Source: Shinisaurus crocodilurus
Lineage: Eukaryota > Chordata > Lepidosauria > Squamata > Shinisauridae
Length of the DNA stretch: 64,000 nucleotides
Direction of reading: 5' to 3'
NCBI GenBank assembly: GCA_021292165.1
Contig: CM037877.1
Span: forward strand, 299,228,726 to 299,292,725
Shown: positions 10,476 through 64,000 of the stretch, piece by piece
Layout of the letters: every line of letters starts with the position of its first letter
Numbering within the stretch: the first letter of the stretch is position 1
The notes under the pieces: generated by a model
What the model was told of the DNA's origin: nothing
Seen by the model: only the letters and a program-made list of their open reading frames with translations
The model's database searches: none
Made by a program: the position numbers and the translations under genes

Positions 10476-11647
10476 GGGAATGCTGTGGACATTATATACC
10501 TGGACTTCAGCAAAGCTTTCGACAAAGTGCCTCATGATATCCTGATTAGTAAGCTAGCTAAGAGTGGGCTAGATGGAACAACTATCAGGTGGATCCACAA
10601 TTGGCTAAAGAATCGGACTCAAAGAGTGCTTATCAATGGTTCCTTCTCAAACTGGGGAGAGGTAACGAGCGGGGTACCACAGGGCTCGGTCCTGGGCCCG
10701 GTGCTCTTCAACATTTTTATTAATGACTTGGATCAGGAGGTACAGGGAATGCTTATCAAATTTGCAGATGACACAAAGTTGGGTGGAACAGCTAATACTC
10801 TGGAAGACAGAAACAAAATTCAAAGTGACCTCGATAGGCTGGAGCGCTGGGCCGAAAACAACAGAATGAAATTTAACAGGGATAAATGCCAAGTGCTGCA
10901 CCTAGGGAGAGGAAACCAAATGCAGAGTTACAGAATGGGGGACACTTGGCTCAACAATACTACAAGTCAGAAGCATCTTGGAATTGTGGTAGATCACAAA
11001 CTGAATATGAGCCAGCAATGCGACGTGGCTGCAAAGAAGGCAAATGCAATTTTGGGCTGTATTAATAGAAGTATAGCTTCCAAATCGCGGGAAGTGATAA
11101 TTCCCCTTTACTCGGCACTGGTTAGGCCTCATCTTGAGTACTGCGTCCAGTTCTGGGCACCTCACTTTAACAAGGACATAGACAAACTGGAGAGGGTTCA
11201 GAGGAGGGCAACAAGGATGATAAAGGGACTGGAAACAAGGCCCTATGAGGAGAGACTGAAAGAACTGGGCATGTTTAGCCTTCAGAAGAGGAGACTGAGG
11301 GGAGATATGATCGCACTCTTCCAGTATTTGAAGGGATGTCACACAGAGGAGGGCAAAGATCTCTTCTCGTTCATCCCAGATTGCAGGACACGGAATAATG
11401 GGCTCAAGTTACAGGAACCTAGATTCCACCTAAACATCAGGAAAAATTTCCTGACTGTCAGAGCAATAAGACAATGGAATCAACTACCTAGGGAGGTGGT
11501 GGGCTCTCCCAGTCTGGAGGCATTCAAGGTGCGGCTGGACAGACATCTGTCAGAGATGGTTTGACCTGGATTCCTGCATTGAGCAGGGGGTTGGACTCGA
11601 TGGCCTTGTAGGCCCCTTCCAACTCTACTTTTCTATGATTCTATGAT
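10476..11647 (+). pseudogene. CR1 subfamily A copy, right arm of palindrome
   Basis: A 359-codon plus-strand frame (10485-11564) with the same RT blocks as the left arm. It starts abruptly at GGGAATGCTGTGG. From 10476 to about 11270 it is the reverse complement of the left arm with one mismatch (10489); from about 11270 to 11647 there are about nine differences. Its outer part shares CAGTCTGGAGG and a CAACTACC context with the copies at 24130 and 28193, not with the left arm. Confidence 0.92.
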
Positions 11648-12004
11648 AAGGTGCTTGCAGACTGACTTCTTTATAATCTGCTCAAAAATCTTCCTGGGGA
11701 TTGATGTCAGACTGACTGGCCTATAGTTCCCAGGTTCCTCCTTCTTGCCCTTTTTGAAGATGGGAACAACATTTGCCCTCCTCCAGTCGTCTGGCACTTC
11801 ACCTGTCCTCCATGATTTCTCAAAGATAATAGACAGTGGTTCTGAGAGTTCTTCTGCCAGTTCCTTTATTACTCTAGGATGCAGCTCATCAGGCCCTGGA
11901 GATTTAAACTCGTTCAGAGTAATCAGGTGCTCCCTGACCATTTGCCTATCAATCTCAAGCAGCAATTCTGCCCCTTCAGTCTGCACTTCAGGTTTGCCAG
12001 GGGG
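11648..12004 (-). pseudogene. Older CR1 (subfamily B), upstream part
   Basis: Minus-strand frame with LNEFKSPGPDELHPRVIKEL, WRTGEVPDDWRRANVVPIFK and NYRPVSLTSIPRKIFEQIIK, the first RT blocks. This text continues into 9212 across the nested palindrome, which restores one element. Confidence 0.88.
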
Positions 12005-12119
12005 GTCATAGACCCGTTAAGTTAACTGGCCTGTAATTTCCTGGATCCCCCCTGGATTCTTTTTTAAAAATTGGTGTTACATTGGCCATTCTCCACCATG
12101 CCACTGAAAAAAGGGTCAT

Positions 12120-12266
12120 GGTTTTTAAAAGTTGGGGTTTGCCACCGAAAGTTTAGACTTCGAATAAACAATTTGCGTTTGAAAATGAGCTTAATTTGCC
12201 CATTCTGAGCCTCCGTAGCTATTTGCCACTGACTTTTGGTGGCAAACCCCAACTTTTTAAACCCCT
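12120..12266. mobile_element. Small TIR element
   Basis: TTTAAAAGTTGGGGTTTGCC at 12123 is inverted as GGCAAACCCCAACTTTTTAA at 12241. The loop has no coding content. Family not recognised. Confidence 0.5.
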
Positions 12267-12404
12267 TTTCCCCCAGTTAAAAAGAAATAAAATCAGCACA
12301 GAGCTTACAGTCTCAAATTGGACACAAGAGAAACAGCGGAGGAAGGGAGGCAGGAGTAAACAGGGGAAGCAGTATGCCGTTGTTCCAGTTGCTTGTACTT
12401 AGAC

Positions 12405-12918
12405 CAGTGCTTCTCAAATAGTGGGGCGGGGCCCCCAGGGGGGGCGCGAGGCTCCGTAAAGGGTGGCTCGTTTGACCTCAGTTAAAAGTTTTTTTAAATA
12501 TTGTGTTCCTTTAAATCCTGTGCTCCTTTAAATCTTTTCTGCTACAGTTAATAAAGCTATTCTTTGTTGTAAATTGATCCACATTTCTTTCTTTTTTTAT
12601 TCTCTTATACGTTAACAGGCCTGTGGCTTATGCTGGCTCAGCTTGTCTGAGCGTGGAAAGCTAAGCAGGCTCAAGCCTGGTTATTACTTGGATGGGAGAC
12701 CTCTCCTCTAGTTTCCTGCATTGAGCAGGGGGTTGGACTCGATAGCCTTGTAGGCTCCTTCCAACTCTGTTATCTATGAAAATAAGGATACAGTGTTATG
12801 CAGAGGTGTACTTATAACAATTTTATAGACAAATGATACTATTTACAGTCGCGCGGGGGGCGCGAAATGTTTTCTTCTTCCTAGGGGGGGCATGACAGAA
12901 AATAATTGAGAAGCACTG
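12405..12918. mobile_element. hAT element (Charlie-like ends) with target duplicate
   Basis: Ends CAGTGCTTCTCAAATAGTGG and AATTGAGAAGCACTG are inverted repeats, and both flanks read ACTTAGAC (12397-12404 and 12919-12926), a perfect 8-base duplicate. A 5S-type SINE sits inside. No transposase frame remains. Confidence 0.9.
12614..12783 (+). mobile_element. 5S-rRNA-derived SINE with CR1-type tail, copy 1
   Basis: GGAAAGCTAAGCAGGCTCAA and TTACTTGGATGGGAGACC match the internal promoter half of vertebrate 5S rRNA. The tail TGCATTGAGCAGGGGGTTGG, CCTTGTAGGCTCCTTCCAAC is the CR1 3' end. Confidence 0.85.
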
Positions 12919-12954
12919 ACTTAGACTGACCAAGTTACAAGCACGGGATTGCAA

Positions 12955-13080
12955 ATATAGATTGGAAGCTCCCCAGGGCAGAGATCTCTTTATTTGCTTA
13001 TGTTACTTAGGACGCAAATCTAGGGTGGCCAGGTGAGCGGCCAGATGGGCGATTAACAAATATAATAAATAAATAAATGT
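12955..13080 (+). mobile_element. L2-like 3' tail
   Basis: CTAGGGTGGCCAGGTGAGCG, GGCCAGATGGGCGATTAACA then (AAAT)n, the same block as at 850-929. Confidence 0.65.
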
Positions 13081-13087
13081 GTGTTTA

Positions 13088-13188
13088 AAGAGAAATAAGT
13101 CCTACAATTCCCAGCATAGTTGGCTGGGGAATGCTGGGAGTTGTAGGGTGTTTTTCTGTCTAAACATGCATAGGATTACACCCTAAGT
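13088..13188. mobile_element. MITE, family C (one short arm)
   Basis: CCTACAATTCCCAGCAT and ATGCTGGGAGTTGTAGG flank a short loop; the right end continues as TCTAAACATGCATAGGATTA. Confidence 0.55.
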
Positions 13189-13564
13189 AAAGTAATAATG
13201 TTGCATATCATACCGACAGATATTGTATTGTCTTGGTTTTAAGTGTTGGCTTGGAAATCTAAATAAGTTCCGTGTGGAAGTGGGGTGGGTGGGGGGCATA
13301 AACAGACCAAGGTGGGATGTTGTGGTGTAAGTAAGGTAAGGAGGCGGGATGGATGAGGAGGAATTTTGTTTTGTTCTTCCGATGGGTGGGTGGTTCAAAG
13401 AGATTGGGAGAGATGGAGTGAGGGACAAGTGAAGGGCCCTGTGTGGATGGAACAGGTGAGTTGGAAGGAAGGAACCTTCCCTGAGCACGGGGGGGGGGGG
13501 GGCTTTGCCTTTGTGGCTGGCCACTGTTGTAAGCAAGAGTAAACTGCACGTTGGGGCAAAAAAA

Positions 13565-14735
13565 TCCCATCTACAAGTATAAGCTGATGGGATCTGAGCT
13601 AACGGTCACTGACCAAAAAATAGATCTTGGGGTTGTGGTGGGCAGCTCAATGAAAAATGTGGACCCCGTGTGCAGCTGCTGTGAAAAAGGCAGATCCCAT
13701 GTTAGGCACAAGTAGGAAAGGAATTGAAAATAAAGCTGCCAAGATCAAAATCCCCTTATACAAATCTATGGTGTGACTGCACTTAAGAGTACTGTGTACA
13801 GTTCTGGTCACCGCACCTAAAAAAGGATATTGAGTGGCCACAGTGAAGGACCTCAAAGAGGCCTTCTCTGTGGCCGCTCCACAGGCATGTGTTGTTTCTG
13901 TAGGCATTCCAGGAAATGCAGCAAGTCTGGGGAGATACAGAGAGCCGTGAGGCTCTTTTTAAAAGTAGAAATGGGGATGGGAAAAGGGCAGCTAAAATGA
14001 TCCAGGGACTGCAATCCCCCTATGAAGAAAGGTTACAATGTCTGGGACAGTTTAGCTTAGAAGAGAGGCGAGTGAGGGGAGACAGGAGAGAGGTGTGCAA
14101 AATGATGCCCTGGGGTGGAGAAAGTGGACAGGGAGGCATTTTTCTCCCTCTCTCCTAATACTAGAACCCAAATGGGGTCATCCCAGGAAGCTGATTGGTG
14201 AGAGATTCAGGACAGAGAAAAGGAAGGGCTTCTTCACACAGCACAGACTTAAACTGTGGAATCCACCTACAAGATGTAGTGATGGCCACCAATTTGGAGG
14301 GCTTTAAAGGGGGGTTAGACCAGTTCATGGAGGAGAAGGCTGTCAATGGCTACTAGTCCTAATGGCTATATGCTACCTCCAGCATCAGAGCGGCAGTATG
14401 CCTATGTACACCAATTGCTGGGGAACATGGGCAGGAGGGTGCTGCAGCACTCCTGTCCTGCTTGTGGGTTTCCCACAAACAGCTGTCCGGCCACTGAGAG
14501 AACAGAATGCTGGACTAGATGGACCCTGGGTCATAGAATCATAGAATCATAGAAAAGTAGAGTTGGAAGGGGCCTACAAGGCCATCGAGTCCAACCCCCT
14601 GCTCAATGCAGGAATCTAGGTCAAAGCATCTCTGATAGATGTCTGTCCAGCTGCACCTTGAATGCCTCCAGAGTGGGAGAGTCTGATCCAGCTTCGGGCT
14701 CTGCTTATGTCCTTATGGTCCAGCCACGTGGCTCT
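13565..14735 (+). pseudogene. CR1 subfamily B copy, broken
   Basis: Text from YKLMGSEL-type through AAKMIQGLQSPYEERLQCLG, FSLEERRVRGDRREVC and RFRTEKRKGFF to the 3' UTR, in several frames. The 3' UTR is split at 14531 by a younger CR1 piece and resumes at 14682 as TCTGATCCAGC..TTATGTCCTTATGG. Confidence 0.8.
14532..14681 (-). mobile_element. CR1 subfamily A 3' end, nested
   Basis: About 150 bases from the CATAGAAT tail to CCAGAGTGGGAGAG, inserted into the 3' UTR of the older CR1 between CCCTGGG and TCTGATCC. Confidence 0.85.
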
Positions 14736-14812
14736 CTGGGGAGTGTCCTTTGCCAGGCCAGCTCTCCATCTTTGGAGGCCGCCCCGGGATCGCTGAATGC
14801 CAGTTGCCAGGG

Positions 14813-14948
14813 CAGCCTTCCTCACCCTGCAGATGTGCGGGACGACAATTCCCAGAATTCCCGACCCTGTGCCATGGTGGCTGGGGCTGATGGGGGTTGC
14901 AGTCCAAAACCTCCAGTGCTTCCCCGCCCCCCCATTTGAGGAAGGCTG
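14813..14948. mobile_element. MITE, family B
   Basis: CAGCCTTCCTCACCCTGCAG at the left and GAGGAAGGCTG at the right; GACGACAATTCCCAGAATTC in the left arm. Confidence 0.6.
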
Positions 14949-14965
14949 GTGTGGAATTTGTAGAG

Positions 14966-15100
14966 CAGCTTTCCCCAGCTGGGGGCCCTTCCAGATGTGT
15001 TGGGACTCCAGGTCCCAGCATTCACGACTCTGTGCCATGCCGGCTGAGGACGATGGGCACTGGAGTTCATCTGGAAGGCACCAGGTTGTTAGGGCAAAGC
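14966..15100. mobile_element. MITE, family B
   Basis: CAGCTTTCCCCAGCTGGGGG, then TCCAGGTCCCAGCATTC and CATCTGGAAGGCACCAGGTT. It ends at the edge of the DLG4 promoter island. Confidence 0.6.
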
Positions 15101-15365
15101 CCGGCTTGCCTTGATGGAGAAGGGGGAGGGGGGGCTGAGCTGGTCTGGAGGAGACCCCCCCCTTCTAGTCCCCCCGGCCCCGATCCATGCAGGTGCCTGG
15201 CAGGCGCGGCGCTCCTTCACCTCGGGAGGCTGGACTTGCGAGGGAGGAGGCGGAGGCGGAGGGAGGGGATTAGGCTGGCGGGGCGGGAGGCGGGGGGGGG
15301 GGCGGCGGCCTGGCTTGCGGGCCGCGGCGGGGCGGAGCGGAGCGCAGGTGCGGGCGGGCATCGCC

Positions 15366-15416
15366 ATGGCGAGCGGTCGGGGGTCGCGCTGGCCCGGCGG
15401 CGGCGGCGGCGCGTAG
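15366..15416 (+). CDS. Upstream ORF in the DLG4 leader
   Basis: A 16-codon ORF starts at an ATG in a good context (GCCATGG) and ends in TAG 35 bases before the DLG4 start codon. It is Gly/Arg rich and has no recognisable product. If the transcript begins upstream of 15366 it would be expected to reduce initiation at 15452. It could equally lie upstream of the true start site and never be transcribed. Confidence 0.35.
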   Translation: MASGRGSRWPGGGGGA

Positions 15417-15451
15417 CCGATGGGGCCCGGCGGGCGGGGGGCGCGAGGGGG

Positions 15452-63344
<47,893 letters not shown>

Positions 63345-63350
63345 GTGCGT

Positions 63351-63351
63351 T

Positions 63352-63382
<31 letters not shown>
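63351..63382. repeat. (TG)n microsatellite next to a donor
   Basis: About 15 TG units, followed by GACAGAGAGAGAGAGA, starting seven bases after the exon 11 boundary. Confidence 0.9.
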
Positions 63383-63520
63383 CAGAGAGAGAGAGAGAGA
63401 AAGAATTGCCAGGGAGGAGGCCCTGTTTCCATCCTGCTAATCCTGGGCTCCCACCCAACGAGCCGCATAAGGGGGTGATGAGGATCTCTTAGGGGACAAT
63501 TCTCAGTGGTTTCCCCTCGT

Positions 63521-64000
63521 AGAATCATAGAATCATAGAAAAGTAGAGTTGGAAGGGGCCTACAAGGCCATCGAGTCCAACCCCCTGCTCAATGCAGGAA
63601 TCCAGGTCAAAGCATCTCTGACAGATGTCTGTCCAGCTGCACCTTGAATGCCTCCAGAGTGGGAGAGCCCACCACCTCCCTAGGTAGTTGATTCCATTGT
63701 CTTATTGCTCTGACAGTCAGGAAATTTTTCCTGATGTTTAGGTGGAATCTAGGTTCCTGTAACTTGAGCCCATTATTCCGTGTCCTGCAAACTGGGATGA
63801 ACGAGAAGAGATCTTTGCCCTCCTCTGTGTGACATCCCTTCAAATACTGGAAGAGTGCGATCATATCTCCCCTCAGTCTCCTCTTCTGAAGGCTAAACAT
63901 GCCCAGTTCTTTCAGTCTCTCCTCATAGGGCCTTGTTTCCAGTCCCTTTATCATCCTTGTTGCCCTCCTCTGAACCCTCTCCAGTTTGTCTATGTCCTTC
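63521..64000 (-). pseudogene. CR1 subfamily A 3' fragment, cut by window end
   Basis: Minus frame [40 protein letters not shown] to HLSEML; ATTCTATG tail at 63521. The element continues off the right edge in the intron after PDZ3. Confidence 0.9.

Larger units (their letters stand above)
1..15099. other. Upstream region, no host gene seen
   Basis: Apart from the transposable elements listed separately, I see no exon of a host gene here. Stretches with nothing recognisable are roughly 357-440, 1065-1719, 3870-4275, 4842-5195, 5520-5900, 6600-6955, 7600-7840 and 13190-13560. In mammals DLG4 is head to head with ACADVL, but no ACADVL-like exon is visible on either strand. Confidence 0.6.

Noticed and set aside
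9544..11342. Antisense frames of 146 and 84 codons inside both CR1 copies
   Set aside because: They are exact shadows of the reverse-transcriptase frame and recur in every CR1 copy.
12614..12783. A 5S rRNA gene
   Set aside because: Only the 3' half of 5S is similar, with several changes, and the rest is a CR1-type tail; six copies behave as a SINE.

Overview
The window is vertebrate nuclear DNA, and almost certainly from a reptile (sauropsid), most likely a squamate. Three things point there: a spliced vertebrate gene with GT-AG introns, very dense CR1, L2-like and RTE-like LINE remnants, and many small hAT and Tc1/mariner elements. CR1 3' ends carry the TTCTATGATTCTATGA or TTCTTATG tails. 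No species can be named from the sequence alone.

The one host gene I can prove is DLG4 (PSD-95), on the + strand from about 15.4 kb to beyond the right edge. I could assemble eleven coding exons of the main transcript in consistent phase: 15452-15568, 34408-34572 (with an internal alternative donor at 34473), 56934-56987, 57260-57310, 57473-57597, 58928-59097, 60423-60559, 61148-61292, 62484-62622, 62972-63128 and 63242-63344. Together they encode about 454 residues: the N-terminal leader, PDZ1, PDZ2, the phosphorylatable PDZ2-PDZ3 linker, and PDZ3. The SH3 and guanylate-kinase-like exons lie outside the window. A second CG-rich island at about 44.5-46.1 kb holds a probable alternative first exon (45823-45912) that is in phase with the exon at 56934. 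DLG4 is the main scaffold of the excitatory postsynaptic density; its PDZ domains bind C-terminal tails of NMDA-receptor, potassium-channel, stargazin/TARP and neuroligin type partners.

Layout: 1-15.1 kb is intergenic or far-upstream DNA made mostly of transposable elements. It includes a striking inverted pair of CR1 copies (9233-11647) nested in an older CR1. About 15.1-16.1 kb is a CG-rich promoter island with exon 1. Intron 1 (18.8 kb) and intron 2 (22.4 kb) are packed with CR1, L2, SINEs and MITEs. From 56.9 kb on, short introns separate the PDZ exons, and the window ends inside a CR1 fragment in the next intron.

The repeats fall into clear families. Family A is a near-perfect hairpin hAT MITE beginning CAGTGTTCTCC, with 8-bp target duplications centred on TA. 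Family B (GCCTTCCCCAACCTGG ends), family C (AATCCTATGC ends), family D (AGTCCCA) and family E (CAGGGGTGC ends) are further short TIR elements. There is also a 5S-rRNA-derived SINE with a CR1-type tail, tRNA-derived SINEs with L2- or CR1-type tails, and single larger hAT elements with TIRs and target duplications. Families A, B and C share a core that resembles the ZNF143/THAP11 binding motif. All comparisons were made by eye.
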